From Gryllotalpicola ginsengisoli DSM 22003 (GTDB lineage Bacteria; Actinomycetota; Actinomycetes; Actinomycetales; Microbacteriaceae), in assembly GCF_000419445.1 (NCBI RefSeq), contig NZ_AULK01000002.1, positions 248,001 to 312,000 of the forward strand: a DNA stretch of 64,000 nucleotides. The letters run 5' to 3'. The notes under the pieces are model-generated. The model worked only from the letters and a program-made list of their open reading frames with translations, was not told where the DNA came from and did no database searches. This document shows positions 33,578 to 43,050 of this stretch, one piece after another (positions within the stretch are counted from its first letter, which is position 1; each line of letters begins with the position of its first letter). The position numbers were made by a program, and so were the translations under genes.

Positions 33578-33676
33578 GCGGATGCCGCCCGCCGAGCGGC
33601 CTGAAATCACCTTTGAAGCCCGGCTTGAAGGCACATTCCGCACCTCTCGGCGCGGGTCCCGGGAGAGGATGAGCGC

Positions 33677-34573
33677 GTGCGCGTCGTGATCTCGGGAGCC
33701 AGCGGCATGATCGGCCGGGCGCTCACACGCCGCCTCGCAGCCGACGGCGACGAGGTCGTGCGGCTGGTGCGCCGCGCGCCGCAGGCGCCCGGCGAGGTGG
33801 CGTGGGATCCGGCCGCCGGCCGCCTCGACCCCGCCGCGCTCGCCGGCGCCGACGCCGTCGTGAACCTGTCCGGCGCGTCGCTCAGCCGCCTGCCGTGGAC
33901 CCCGGCCTACCGCCGCGAGATCCTGAGCTCGCGCCTCGACGCGACCACCACGATCACCGCCGCGCTGCGGCAGGCCGCGGCCGCCGGGCCCGCACCGGCC
34001 ACGCTGATCAACGCCTCCGCCGTCGGCTTCTACGGCTCCCGGCCGGGTGAGGTGCTCGACGAAACCTCGGCGCCGGGCGACGGATTCCTCGCCCGCGTGG
34101 TGCGCGAGTGGGAGGAGGCCGCCTCCGCCGCCCCCGACGGCGTGCGCACCGTGTTGGCCCGCACCGGCGTGGTGGTCGGCCCCGGCGGGGCGATGCGCCC
34201 GCTGATGCTGCTCACCCGCGCGGGCCTCGCCGGGCCGCTGGGCTCCGGCCGCCAGCACTGGCCGTGGATCAGCCTGCGCGACGAGGTCGGCGCCCTCGTT
34301 CACCTGTTGCGCTCGCCGGTGTCGGGGCCCGTCGACCTGGTCGGGCCGACCCCGGCGACGGCCGCCGAGCTGGGCCGCGCGCTGGCAGAACGGATGCGTC
34401 GCCCGTACCGGCTGCCCGCGCCATCCGCTCTCATCGGCCTGCTCGGCGAGGCCGGCCGCGAACTGCTGCTCGCCGACCAGCAGGTCGCGCCGGCGGTGCT
34501 GCTCCGCGACGGGTACCGGTTCGCCGACGAGACGGTCGGCCAGGCGGTCGATGCGCTGCTCGCCGGGGCCTAG
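33677..34573 (+). CDS. TIGR01777-type SDR (epimerase family)
   Basis: A 298-residue atypical SDR of the YfcH/SDR39U1 group. It has the cofactor loop ISGASGMIGRALTRRL (5-20), the conserved WDP segment, NLSGASLSRLPW (about 66-77), and the family block INASAVGFYG (about 114-123) with YG. The C-terminal DUF1731 region ends in RYRFADETVGQA-like sequence. GTG 33677 is the only start that keeps the first strand. Function unknown. A strong hairpin follows. Confidence 0.87.
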   Translation: MRVVISGASGMIGRALTRRLAADGDEVVRLVRRAPQAPGEVAWDPAAGRLDPAALAGADAVVNLSGASLSRLPWTPAYRREILSSRLDATTTITAALRQAAAAGPAPATLINASAVGFYGSRPGEVLDETSAPGDGFLARVVREWEEAASAAPDGVRTVLARTGVVVGPGGAMRPLMLLTRAGLAGPLGSGRQHWPWISLRDEVGALVHLLRSPVSGPVDLVGPTPATAAELGRALAERMRRPYRLPAPSALIGLLGEAGRELLLADQQVAPAVLLRDGYRFADETVGQAVDALLAGA

Positions 34574-34595
34574 CCCCGCTCGTACGCCGGCGCAC

Positions 34596-34632
34596 CGGAC
34601 CCCCAGCCGCTTCGGGTGGGGCTGGGGGTCCG
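34596..34632. terminator. Hairpin terminator between convergent genes
   Basis: A perfect 13-bp stem (CGGACCCCCAGCC and its complement) with an 11-base loop sits 22 bases after the plus-strand SDR stop and 74 bases after the minus-strand HopA1 stop. There is no clear T-run, as is common in GC-rich actinobacteria. Confidence 0.75.
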
Positions 34633-34705
34633 ATGCCGGTCTGACCCGGCGGAAGAGGGGATGAGGGGGCGCCGGGCCCGGCCGAGCGGAGGAGAGCCGT
34701 TCGGG

Positions 34706-35575
34706 TCAGCCCTCCCCGCCGTCGAGGTCGAACTCGGGCAGCCCCGGTCCGAGGTGGGGGCGCGCCGGGTCGACCCCGGCGGCGAGCATCGTGGTGATGA
34801 TCGCGCCGAGCCGCTCGTGCGGGTCGCCGTCGCCGGCGGCGATGAGCGCCTCGGCCACCAGCCGGCACCGGTGCAGCCCGAAGCTGACGCCGGCGCCCGG
34901 GTCGTCGGCGATCGCGACGCCGGGCGCGAACTCGCGGGTGAAGCCGGGCACCTCGGCACCGAACGCCTCCGGCGCATCCGCCCGCATCGCGAGCATCGTA
35001 CGGGCGAGCGCGGCGGCGTCGCGCCGACCGGCGTAGAACACGGCCGCGTCGGGGCGCCCGAAGTTGCGCGGGTTGTCGAGCAGCTTGCCGGCGAACACGA
35101 GAGCGGATGCCTCGAGCGCCGCCGTCGCCGCCGCGAACACGCGCGGGGCCGCCTCGGGCAGGAGGTTCAGGTAGCAGCGCACCGTCGGCTCGGGCGGCCG
35201 GGTGGCGCGCGCCGCGCCGTGCACGGTGAAGTAGCCGACGATGCGGCTCCACTGCGGGTGGCGCGGCCCGGCGGAGGCGGCCAGGCGCGCGGCGAACGCG
35301 CCGTCGACGCCGGGCACGGGCCGCAGCACGCCGGCGTCGGTGCGCGGCGGCCACGCCTGCGGGTTCCCGTGCGCGTGGAAGTAGGCGGCGTACAGGCGCC
35401 GGGCCAGCTCCTCGGCGTCGGGCCCCGGCTGCGGCCCGACCTCGCGGGCGATGCGGCGCAGCAGCGGGTACCAGCGCATCGACGCCCGCGGCGGGCGGGC
35501 CTCGCCCGGGCCCGCGTCGGGGAACGACGAGGTGCGCGGTGACGACCAGGGGGAGGCGTGCGCGACGGCGGTCAT
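34706..35575 (-). CDS. HopA1-family protein (class V lanthipeptide synthetase component-like)
   Basis: A 289-residue protein matching the HopA1 effector family as found in actinobacteria. The diagnostic blocks are YLNLLPE (135-141), LVFAGKLLDNPRNFGRPDAAVFY (159-181), and FAPGVAIADDPGAGVSFGLHRC (216-237). In lexapeptide/cacaoidin-type class V lanthipeptide clusters, a HopA1-like protein works with an APH-like kinase to dehydrate Ser/Thr. Here the start overlaps the stop of just such a kinase (ATGA). No secretion system is present, so an effector role is unlikely. No precursor peptide gene is visible nearby. Confidence 0.8.
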   Translation of the reverse strand: MTAVAHASPWSSPRTSSFPDAGPGEARPPRASMRWYPLLRRIAREVGPQPGPDAEELARRLYAAYFHAHGNPQAWPPRTDAGVLRPVPGVDGAFAARLAASAGPRHPQWSRIVGYFTVHGAARATRPPEPTVRCYLNLLPEAAPRVFAAATAALEASALVFAGKLLDNPRNFGRPDAAVFYAGRRDAAALARTMLAMRADAPEAFGAEVPGFTREFAPGVAIADDPGAGVSFGLHRCRLVAEALIAAGDGDPHERLGAIITTMLAAGVDPARPHLGPGLPEFDLDGGEG

Positions 35576-36657
35576 GATCCGACCAGCTCCAATGCGGCGT
35601 CGGGCCGCAGCGCGAGCTGTTCGGCGGCCTGCAGGTAGGCGAGGGCGTGCGGGGGCAGCGCGTCGACGGATGCGGCGGAGGAGGCGAGCCGCTCGAGCAG
35701 GCTGAACGCGGCGAACCGCGCCCACTGCCGGCGGTCGTGCCGCGAGGCGGCGACGAGCGACTCGTAGCCGGCCAGCGCCGCGCGCAGCTCGGCGAGCACG
35801 TCGATGAAGGGGATGGCGGAGTCGGAGATCCATTCCGCGAGGGTCGTGCCGTCGCGGAAGTCGAGGCCGGCGAGCCACGTCGAGAGCACGTCGCCGACGA
35901 GGCATCCCACGTCCCACCGGGGGTCGCCGTAGCCGGCCGACTCCCAGTCGACGAAGACGACGGGCTCGCGCGCCGCCACCGTCTCGGCGCACAGCATGTT
36001 GTCGTCGCTGACGTCGCCGTGGATGATGCAGGCCGGCGACCAGTGCGACACGGCGGTCTCGAGCCCGCGCAGGATGCCGGCGTGCCGCACCAGCGCGAGC
36101 ATCTCGACCCACCCGTCGGAGCAGGCGGCGTTGGCGCTCGGGGCGACGACGCTGAGCGCGGCGAGCAGCCGTTCGGGCAGCCGCACCCGGTCGAGCTCGG
36201 GGTCGAGCTCGCCCTCGTCGTCGCCGTCTCCGAACGTGGAGGCGGTGGCGACGTGCAGCATCGCGAGCCGCCGGCCGACCTCGTACGCCCACTCCTCGCT
36301 CGCGCCGCCCGCCTCGGCGCGGCGCTCGCCGAGCGGGGCGTAGCCGACCAGGTCTTCCGTGACGAGGATCTCGTCGTCGTCGGCGGCGATCGCGAGGAAC
36401 TCCGCGGGGATGCGGATGCGGCGGGCGGAGAGCGCGTCGGTCAGCCGGCGCTCATAGGCGAAGCTCGCCGCCAGCGACTCGGCGGTGGCGCGGCTGCGGC
36501 GCTTCACGAACAGCGAGCGGCCGTCGGCGAGCCGCAGCCGGTAGCAGAGGCTGCGCCGGTGCAGCGGCTCGACCGCCGTGACGCGGGAGCCGCCGAAGAA
36601 CCCTCGGGCTTCCAGGCGCGAGACGGTGTCGATCGCCTGCGGGTCGGTGATGAGCAT
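35572..36657 (-). CDS. APH-family kinase coupled to the HopA1-like gene
   Basis: A 361-residue kinase of the aminoglycoside phosphotransferase fold. Visible are the ATP-binding lysine region LFVKRRS (Lys52), the catalytic loop HGDVSDDN (His213, Asp215, Asn220) and the metal-binding VFVDWES (Asp237). It lacks close likeness to known antibiotic kinases. Four-base overlap with the HopA1-like gene points to a joint function, possibly peptide Ser/Thr phosphorylation followed by elimination. The ATG at 36657 has AAGG eight bases upstream; the gene is divergent from the LuxR regulator. Confidence 0.85.
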   Translation of the reverse strand: MLITDPQAIDTVSRLEARGFFGGSRVTAVEPLHRRSLCYRLRLADGRSLFVKRRSRATAESLAASFAYERRLTDALSARRIRIPAEFLAIAADDDEILVTEDLVGYAPLGERRAEAGGASEEWAYEVGRRLAMLHVATASTFGDGDDEGELDPELDRVRLPERLLAALSVVAPSANAACSDGWVEMLALVRHAGILRGLETAVSHWSPACIIHGDVSDDNMLCAETVAAREPVVFVDWESAGYGDPRWDVGCLVGDVLSTWLAGLDFRDGTTLAEWISDSAIPFIDVLAELRAALAGYESLVAASRHDRRQWARFAAFSLLERLASSAASVDALPPHALAYLQAAEQLALRPDAALELVGS

Positions 36658-36778
36658 GCCTCGAGCCTTGCCGAACGGGTGCCCCGGGCGAATCCGTCAC
36701 ATGACGTATTCGCGTGGCGGCCGGCTACGTACGCCGGGTGTATCGCGCGAGCCCGCCGCCCGCTACGCTGTGCTCACC

Positions 36779-39673
36779 ATGGCCCGTCCCGCTCCCCGGA
36801 TGGTCGGCCGCGAACCCGAATTCGCGCGGCTCATCGCCTACCTCGACGCATCCGAGGCGGGCGTTCCGACAGCGGTGCTGGTCTCGGCCGAGGCGGGCAC
36901 CGGCAAGACCCGCCTGGTCGACGAGGTGGCCCGCACCGCCGCCGCCCGCGGCCACACGGTCGTGCGCGGGAACTGCACGCCGTCGAGCGCGACGCGTCTC
37001 GCCTTCGGCCCGCTCGCCGATCTGGTGCGCGACCTGCAGCAGCAGCATCCCGAGCTGCGCGGCGCGGTCACCGACGAGGTGTGGGCCGGGCTCGCCCCGA
37101 TTCTGGCGGGCACGACGGATGCCCCGGCCGGCGCTCCGCCCGACCCCGCCATGTCGCACGCCCGCCTGTTCGCGGCGGTCATCGCGACGCTGACCGCCGT
37201 CGCGAGCGAGCACCCGCTCGTGCTGATCGTGGAGGACCTGCACTGGGCCGACCCGGCGAGCCTCGACCTGCTCGGGTTCATCGCCCGCAAGCTCGCCGAC
37301 CAGGACATGCTGCTCATTGTCACGAGCCGCCCCGTGCACGCCTCCGAAGAGGTGATGGAGTTCCTCGGCGAATTCACCCGGCTCGAGGCGGCCGAGACGA
37401 TCGAGCTGGCGCCGTTGCCGGACGCGGCGATCGCCGAGCTGATCCGCGGCGCCGCCCCCGAGTTCGAGGAGCGGGTCGTGGCGCGGCTGACCGCCCGGGC
37501 CGCCGGCAGCCCGTTCTTCGCGAGCCGGCTGGCCCGGCACGGCGGCCGCCCGGGGCTGCCGAGCGACCTGGAGAAGCTGCTGCAGTTCGAGTTGCGCGGC
37601 GTGTCGGACACCGCGCGCCGGCTGGCGTCGGTGGTGGCGGCCCTCGGCGGCTCGGTGGGCGCCGACGAGCTCGCCGCGATCGGGTGCGCCGAGGCGATCG
37701 GCGAGCTGCTGGAGCGCGACATCGTCACCGCGGTCGGCGACAGCGTGCGCATCCGTCACGCCCTGATCGGCGAGGTGCTCGAGGCGACCAGCACGCACGC
37801 AGCCCGGCGCGAGGTGCACGAGTTGGCGGCGAAGCTGCTGATCGGCCGCTACGGGGAGGACGACGACGAGCACGCCCTCGAACTCGGCCGGCACCGGCTC
37901 GCCGCCGGCGAGGAGGAGGCGGCGCGCGCCGATCTGCTGCGCGGGGCGCGCTCGGCCCTGGCCGCGCGCGCCTTTGCGGCGGCGCGCGACGGCTATGGCG
38001 AGCTGCTCGCGCTGCCGGCGCCCGACCAGGCGGCCCGCACCGCGCTGCTGCTCGAGGCGGTGCCCGCGTACCACTGGGCCGGCGACGTGACCCGCGCGCT
38101 GCAGCTGCTCGACGAGGCCGAGACCGCGCCCGGCGTCGACGCGGCGCGGATCGCGTTCGAGCGGGGCCGGCTGCTGTCGGCCGACGGGCGGGTGGCCGAG
38201 TCCGCGGACAGCTTCCGCACGGCGCTCGCGCTGCTCGACGGGGCTTCGGGCGAGCGGCTGGCGCTGCGCGCCCGCGCCCGCGCGGCCCTCGCCCTCGACC
38301 TGATGAACCAGGGCGACATGGCGGCGAGCGTCGCCGAGGCCGAGACGGCGATGACGGATGCCGCGGCCGCCGGCGCATGCCACGCACAGCTCGACGCGCG
38401 GATCACCCGGGCCGTCGCCGGCACGATGGTGCCCGAGCCGGCCCCGGGGGCCGGCGAGTTCGCCGAGGCCGAGCTGCGGGAGTGCGCCCGCCTGGCGCTC
38501 GCCGCCGACGACCTCGAGGCGGTCGTGCGCGCGTACGGCAACTTGATTTTCGTCGTCGGAATCGCCGAGCGCCACCGCGAAGCGCTGGACGTCGCCAGGG
38601 AAGCGCTAGCGAACTGCTCCAAATACGGGCCGGTCCTCTCGATCTCTTCGTCGATCACGAGCAACTACGTCTCAGAACTGGCGACGGTCGGCGAGTGGGA
38701 CGAGGCTCTCGCAGTGGCCCGCGCCGCGCTCAGCGAGCAGTCTTCCGCGAGCATGGGGCTCTACCTGCACAGCGAAATCGTCGAGATCCTCACTCTGCGC
38801 GGCGAGCGCGGCGATGCCGAGGCGCACCTCGCCGAGGCCAGGCGACAGTTCGGTGACGGCGTGTACGCGCTGCAACTCGTGTTCGTCGAGGCTGGATTCG
38901 CACTGTGGGGTGGCCGTCCCCTCGAAGCGGCCGAAAAGATCGACGGGATTCTCGACGATCTGATCGAGCAGGACGACCCCGTGATGCTGCTCGACGCCGC
39001 CCGTCTGGCGTTGCGCGCCCATGCAGACGCCTACGAGCGGACCTTCCCTCGCAATCCACTTGCATCCTCCAGCGCCGCAGTGCGACGTCTCATGGCGGCG
39101 ATCGAGATCTTCGGCGAAGAAGAGCTGTCGTCGTTCGAGCAGAACCTGCGGCGATTCTGTGTGGCCGAACGGGCGCGGCTCGACGATGCGGACACCGTCG
39201 AGCAGTGGGTCGAGATCGCCGAGGCGGCACGTGGTCGTGAGGCCGCCTTCGACGAGGCGTACGCCCTCTATCGAGCAGGTATGCGCGCGCTGACATCACG
39301 CGCGCTCGGGAGTGCCGGCGCCCTGCTGGCGCGGAGTCATGAGATCGCGACGGCGCTCGGTGCGCGGCCGCTCTCGGAGCGGGTGGAGGCCGGTGCTCGC
39401 GCGGGCGGCGTGCGCATCGCCGACGGGAGTGGCAGCGCCGAGCCCGCCGCCTCTCCGCGCGTAGCAGGGCTCAGCGAACGCGAGTGGCAGGTGCTGGAAC
39501 TCGTCGCGCAAGGAAGGTCGAATCGCGACATTGCACGGGAGCTCTACATCAGCGAGCGAACGGTGGGCGTGCATGTGAGCCGAATCCTCGGAAAGCTCGG
39601 CGTCCGGAACCGGACGGAGGCCGCGCGCGCCGTCTCCGAACTGGGGGTAGACGCGTTAACGTCGGCAGAGTAG
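36779..39673 (+). CDS. LuxR-family regulator with AAA ATPase domain (LAL type)
   Basis: A 964-residue regulator. An N-terminal AAA/STAND ATPase has Walker A AEAGTGKT (37-44) and Walker [10 protein letters not shown]; a long helical, TPR-like middle follows, and a LuxR HTH closes the protein ([22 protein letters not shown], about 897-918). TACGCT nine bases before the ATG is a likely -10. From about 38540 the GC content and codon use drop compared with the first two thirds, a sign of recombination or relaxed selection. It may control the divergent kinase/HopA1 operon. Confidence 0.9.
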   Translation: MARPAPRMVGREPEFARLIAYLDASEAGVPTAVLVSAEAGTGKTRLVDEVARTAAARGHTVVRGNCTPSSATRLAFGPLADLVRDLQQQHPELRGAVTDEVWAGLAPILAGTTDAPAGAPPDPAMSHARLFAAVIATLTAVASEHPLVLIVEDLHWADPASLDLLGFIARKLADQDMLLIVTSRPVHASEEVMEFLGEFTRLEAAETIELAPLPDAAIAELIRGAAPEFEERVVARLTARAAGSPFFASRLARHGGRPGLPSDLEKLLQFELRGVSDTARRLASVVAALGGSVGADELAAIGCAEAIGELLERDIVTAVGDSVRIRHALIGEVLEATSTHAARREVHELAAKLLIGRYGEDDDEHALELGRHRLAAGEEEAARADLLRGARSALAARAFAAARDGYGELLALPAPDQAARTALLLEAVPAYHWAGDVTRALQLLDEAETAPGVDAARIAFERGRLLSADGRVAESADSFRTALALLDGASGERLALRARARAALALDLMNQGDMAASVAEAETAMTDAAAAGACHAQLDARITRAVAGTMVPEPAPGAGEFAEAELRECARLALAADDLEAVVRAYGNLIFVVGIAERHREALDVAREALANCSKYGPVLSISSSITSNYVSELATVGEWDEALAVARAALSEQSSASMGLYLHSEIVEILTLRGERGDAEAHLAEARRQFGDGVYALQLVFVEAGFALWGGRPLEAAEKIDGILDDLIEQDDPVMLLDAARLALRAHADAYERTFPRNPLASSSAAVRRLMAAIEIFGEEELSSFEQNLRRFCVAERARLDDADTVEQWVEIAEAARGREAAFDEAYALYRAGMRALTSRALGSAGALLARSHEIATALGARPLSERVEAGARAGGVRIADGSGSAEPAASPRVAGLSEREWQVLELVAQGRSNRDIARELYISERTVGVHVSRILGKLGVRNRTEAARAVSELGVDALTSAE

Positions 39674-39683
39674 AGAAATCCTC

Positions 39684-39980
39684 ATGCCAATCGTGCCCAA
39701 TTTTGCTCCGTGGCCGACGTTCGTCGACAACCTCTATGCCAAGTTCGTGCCCACGCGTCTCAGGCCTTGCGGGGCCAATCCCGACGACACGGAAGCCCTG
39801 CACATCGTGCAACTCGACGGGAGCGGCCAGCCCTCGCCGACCACCGCGTGCGGCAAATCGGTCAGCGATGTGGGGGCGAGCGAGAACTATGCGGGGATGT
39901 GCCTGACCTGCCACGCGAAAGTCGTCACGTACTACCTCTCGAAGGGCCTCTCGCAGACCTCGATCCCGCCCGTCATCTGA
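39684..39980 (+). CDS. Small Cys-rich (probable zinc-binding) protein
   Basis: A 98-residue hypothetical protein starting ten bases after the LuxR stop. It has Cys29, His40, Cys56 (in TACGKS), and Cys73/Cys76 (CLTC) followed by His77; H40-C56-C73-C76 has the order of a treble-clef/zinc-ribbon site seen in small actinobacterial and phage proteins. GC is low like the end of the LuxR gene. I do not recognise it as a lanthipeptide precursor, since it lacks a typical Ser/Thr/Cys core. Confidence 0.7.
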   Translation: MPIVPNFAPWPTFVDNLYAKFVPTRLRPCGANPDDTEALHIVQLDGSGQPSPTTACGKSVSDVGASENYAGMCLTCHAKVVTYYLSKGLSQTSIPPVI

Positions 39981-40026
39981 ACGATGCCGGCTGGGCGCCA
40001 GGGTGCTCGAGGGGCACACTGGGCGC

Positions 40027-41226
40027 ATGGCCGACGACGTCCCCCTCGATGAGCCGCTCGATCCCGACCTGGCGGGCGTGCTGCGCGGTCTCGCCGCTGA
40101 CGAGCTCGCGTGGCGCGACCGGGCCTGCGGGTTCGTGCAGGCCGAGGTGCTGCCGCACATCGCCGGCTGGTGGGAGCGCGCCGAGTACCCCGCGCACCTC
40201 GTGCCGCGGCTGGGTGCGCTCGACCTGTTGCGTGACGGCGTCGACGTCGACGGATGCCCCCACCAGTCGCGCCTCGCTGCTGGTCTCGCGACCGCTGAGC
40301 TGAACCGCGGCGACGGCTCCGTCGCCGCGATCGCCGGCGTGCAGGGCGGGCTCGTGCTGCGGGCGATCGCCCTGCTCGGCTCGCCGGCCCAGCAGGAGCA
40401 GTGGCTGGGGCCGCTCGCCCGCGGCGAGAAGGTCGGCGCCTTCGCACTGACCGAGCCCGCGCACGGCTCCGACTCGGTCACCCTCGAGGCCCGCGCCCGG
40501 CCGGTGACCGGCGGCGGCTGGGTGCTCGACGGAGAGAAGAAGTGGATCGGCAACGGCGCCGGCGGCGACCTCACCGTCGTCTGGGCGCGGGTCACCGCAG
40601 GGGAGGAGGAGGGCCGCGTACGCGGCTTCCTCGTGCCGCAGTCCTCACCCGGCTACTCGGCCGAGCCGATCCGCGGCAAGCTCTCGCTGCGGGCGATCCA
40701 CCAGGCGCACGTGCGCCTCGACGGCGTCGAGCTGGCGGCCGACGCCGTGCTGCCCGGCGCGCACGCCTTCCGCGACGCGGGCGCGGTGCTGATCGCGACC
40801 CGGCTCACGGTGGCGTGGTCGGCGCTCGGGCAGGCGACCGCCTGCTACGAGACCGCCGTGCACTACGCGCAGGCCCGCGAGCAGTTCGGCCGGCCGCTCG
40901 CGGCGACGCAGCTCGTGCAGGCCCGGCTGGCGAGGATGCTCGCGGCCATCACCCAGCTGCAGACGCTGCTCGTGCAGCTCAGTCGGGAGGCCGACGCGGG
41001 GCGGCTGAGCGAGGCCGCGGCATCCGTCGCCAAATACAGCGGAACCCGCACCGCACGGGCGGTCGCGGCGGATGCGCGCGACCTGCTCGGCGGCAACGGG
41101 ATCCTGATCGGGAACCGGGTGGCCCGGCACTTCGCCGATGTCGAGGCGCTGCACACCTTCGAGGGCACCGAGTCGGTCCAGGAGCTGCTGATCGGCCGGC
41201 ACATCACCGGCCGCAGCGCCTTCTGA
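40027..41226 (+). CDS. Acyl-CoA dehydrogenase (glutaryl-CoA dehydrogenase-like)
   Basis: A 399-residue FAD flavoprotein that oxidises acyl-CoA to enoyl-CoA. It shows the FAD-binding block FALTEPAHGSDS (about 139-150), KKWIGNG (about 175-181) and the catalytic-base region FEGTESVQELLIGR (about 378-391) with Glu in the position used by glutaryl-CoA and isovaleryl-type enzymes. The ATG at 40027 begins MADDVPLDE. No CoA ligase or ETF gene is adjacent. Confidence 0.9.
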   Translation: MADDVPLDEPLDPDLAGVLRGLAADELAWRDRACGFVQAEVLPHIAGWWERAEYPAHLVPRLGALDLLRDGVDVDGCPHQSRLAAGLATAELNRGDGSVAAIAGVQGGLVLRAIALLGSPAQQEQWLGPLARGEKVGAFALTEPAHGSDSVTLEARARPVTGGGWVLDGEKKWIGNGAGGDLTVVWARVTAGEEEGRVRGFLVPQSSPGYSAEPIRGKLSLRAIHQAHVRLDGVELAADAVLPGAHAFRDAGAVLIATRLTVAWSALGQATACYETAVHYAQAREQFGRPLAATQLVQARLARMLAAITQLQTLLVQLSREADAGRLSEAAASVAKYSGTRTARAVAADARDLLGGNGILIGNRVARHFADVEALHTFEGTESVQELLIGRHITGRSAF

Positions 41227-41274
41227 GCCGGGCCTGGGTCCCGCGTGTCGGCTACGGCCCCCACCCGGCACGCC

Positions 41275-41543
41275 GATTCGTCACTTCTGGCGCGGGCCCG
41301 CGCCATCCTGAGCCCTTTCCGGCGAACCGCCGGGAGCGCCTCGGGCGATTCGTCGATTTGTGCTCCCGAGCCGCCGACGAGGAGCGCTTTCTGACGAACC
41401 GCCGAGCGTGGATCGCCGTTCGTCGGTTATCGCGCTCCGGGCGGCAGCGGCGAACACTTTCTGACGAACGGATGCGTGGGCCGCCGCCGACTCGTCGAAA
41501 AGTGCTCCCCGGGGACAGCCGGAGAGCACTTTCCGACGAATCG
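41275..41543. repeat. Array of four palindromic units (TTCGTC / GACGAA family)
   Basis: The 324-base gap between the acyl-CoA dehydrogenase and padR genes holds no gene. It contains four units at about 41275-41328, 41347-41399, 41418-41469 and 41489-41543. Each starts with (G)A/TTCGTC and ends with a complementary GACGAA after 30-40 bases, often with GTGCTC and GAGCGC/GAGCAC inside, so each can fold into a hairpin. Two related units are at 54914-55037. The sequence differs between units but the ends are kept. Confidence 0.75.
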
Positions 41544-41550
41544 CGTGTGA

Positions 41551-42129
41551 TCACTCGGCGAGGAGCTGGTAGAGCTCCTTGCGCAGGGCGTCGATCTTCT
41601 CCGCGGCGGCCTTGCGCTGGGCGGGGTCGGCGACGAAGCGCAGCTGGTGGATGACGCCCATCAGCTTGCCGACGGCCGCGAACAGGTCGGCGTCGCCCTC
41701 GGGGCGGCTCGGCGCGGCCTGCCAGGCGGCCTCGAGCTCGTCGGCGTGCTCCTCGACGTAGGCGCGGCCGGTGTCGGAGAGCGCGTACTCGGTGCGGCGG
41801 CCGTCGCCCGAGGGGACGACGAGTTCCTCGTCGACGAGCTGCTGCAGAGTCGGATACACCGAGCCGGGGCTCGGCACCCACAGGCCGTCGGTCTTCTCGC
41901 CGATGGCCTTGATCAGGGCGTAGCCGCTGGCCGGGCCCTCGGCGAGCAGGGACAGGATGGCGGCACGGATGTCGCCGCGCGAGGCGCGCCGGCGCCCGCG
42001 GCCGCCGCGGGCGAAGTCGGCCGGATCGAAGGACGGGCCGAAGCCCGGGCCGAAGCCGCCGCCGAAGCGGCCGCGGCCGAGGCGCGGGTCGTGGTGGAAA
42101 CGGGGGCTGAATTCGTGGTGCGAGTGCAT
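41551..42129 (-). CDS. PadR-family transcriptional regulator
   Basis: A 192-residue winged-helix repressor. The first 45 residues are His/Gly/Phe-rich and disordered; the PadR domain follows with RGDIRAAILSLLAEGPASGYALIKAI (about 51-76) and VYPTLQQLVDEELV (about 91-104), then a C-terminal coiled-coil. The ATG at 42129 has AAAGGAG six bases upstream. It is divergent from an SDR gene; the palindrome at 42235 is the likely operator. Confidence 0.9.
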   Translation of the reverse strand: MHSHHEFSPRFHHDPRLGRGRFGGGFGPGFGPSFDPADFARGGRGRRRASRGDIRAAILSLLAEGPASGYALIKAIGEKTDGLWVPSPGSVYPTLQQLVDEELVVPSGDGRRTEYALSDTGRAYVEEHADELEAAWQAAPSRPEGDADLFAAVGKLMGVIHQLRFVADPAQRKAAAEKIDALRKELYQLLAE

Positions 42130-42150
42130 GAGCACTCCTTTCTGTAGTGA

Positions 42151-42219
42151 GGTCCCTGAGGAGCGCGAGGCGCGTCTCGAAGGGCGGTCCCTGAGGAGCG
42201 CGGAGCGCGTCTCGAAGGG
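42151..42219. repeat. Tandem pair of the GAGGAGCGC / GCGTCTCGAA repeat
   Basis: Two 34-base units (42151-42184 and 42186-42219) begin GGTCCCTGAGGAGCGC and end GCGCGTCTCGAAGGG; a third copy with GTTGAGGAGCGCC is at 54770-54800. This repeat type is widespread in Microbacteriaceae intergenic DNA. Confidence 0.7.
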
Positions 42220-42234
42220 TCGAAGACACGTTAA

Positions 42235-42244
42235 CGATATATCG
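42235..42244. promoter_or_regulatory. PadR-type operator palindrome
   Basis: CGATATATCG is a perfect ten-base palindrome in an AT-rich island (TTAACGATATATCGCTG) between the divergent padR and SDR genes, 27 bases before the SDR start. PadR proteins bind ATAT-centred dyads. Assignment to the neighbour is inferred. Confidence 0.6.
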
Positions 42245-42270
42245 CTGATCCGATTTGTCAAGATGGTCTC

Positions 42271-43050
42271 ATGCCCCTGACCCGATCCCTCGGAACGCGT
42301 GCCCTGATCACCGGCGCCTCGGCCGGCATCGGCCGCGAGTTCGCCTGGCAGCTGGCCGAAGCCGGCCTCGACCTCGTGCTCGTCGCCCGCGACAAGCAGC
42401 GCCTCGACGCGCTGGCCGAGGAGCTGCACGAGGCGCACGACGTCGCCGTCGAGGTGCTGCCGGCCGACCTGCTCACCACGCCGGGCATCAAGGCGGTGGA
42501 GGCCCGGGTCGCGGCATCCGTGAACCGCATCGACGTGCTCGTCAACAACGCCGGATTCGGCCTGCGGAAGCCGTTCGACGAGAACGACGTCGACGACGAG
42601 CTCGGCATGCTGCGGATCCTCGTCGAGGTGCCGCTGCGCCTGACGCACGCGGCCCTGTCGCACCTGCTGCCCGCGGGGGAGGGCGTGATCATCAACATCG
42701 CCTCGGTCGCCGGCTTCACGCCGCGTGGCACCTACTCGGCGGCGAAGGCGTGGCTGCTCTCCTTCAGCCGCTGGGCGAACCTCGTCTACAAGCCGCGCGG
42801 GGTCACCGTCACGGCGGTCGCCCCGGGCTTCGTGCGCACCGAGTTCCACCAGCGCCTCGGCGGGCCGCTGGAGCACCGCATCCCCGACCCGCTCTGGCTG
42901 GCCGCGCCCGACGTGGTGCGGGTGGCGCTGCGCGACGCGCGCCGCGGCAAGGCGGTCACGATCCCGTCGCTGCGCTACAAGGCGATCGTCGTCGCGGCGA
43001 AGCTCGTGCCCGACGCGCTCGCCGAGCGGCTCGGCCGCATCGGGCGCTGA
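42271..43050 (+). CDS. SDR-family oxidoreductase
   Basis: A 259-residue classical SDR with TGASAGIG (14-21), NNAGFG (about 92-97) and the active-site set IASVAGF...YSAAK. It resembles the DltE/Dhs-27-like oxidoreductases with a C-terminal hydrophobic segment. It is divergent from padR and likely under its control. The ATG at 42271 is close to the AT-rich operator, without a clear Shine-Dalgarno. Its 3' end runs into a short tandem repeat. Confidence 0.87.
   Translation: MPLTRSLGTRALITGASAGIGREFAWQLAEAGLDLVLVARDKQRLDALAEELHEAHDVAVEVLPADLLTTPGIKAVEARVAASVNRIDVLVNNAGFGLRKPFDENDVDDELGMLRILVEVPLRLTHAALSHLLPAGEGVIINIASVAGFTPRGTYSAAKAWLLSFSRWANLVYKPRGVTVTAVAPGFVRTEFHQRLGGPLEHRIPDPLWLAAPDVVRVALRDARRGKAVTIPSLRYKAIVVAAKLVPDALAERLGRIGR

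Noticed and set aside
34706-35575. Type III secreted effector
   Set aside because: The HopA1 family name comes from Pseudomonas, but this is a Gram-positive context with no secretion system and a coupled kinase.
39684-39980. Small Cys-rich gene as a lanthipeptide precursor for the kinase/HopA1 pair
   Set aside because: At 98 residues with spaced H/C zinc-like ligands and no Ser/Thr/Cys-dense C-terminal core, it looks like a zinc-binding protein; it is also on the other strand with the regulator.
41275-41543. CRISPR array
   Set aside because: The units are palindromes with variable spacing and diverged sequence, with no constant repeat and no cas genes.
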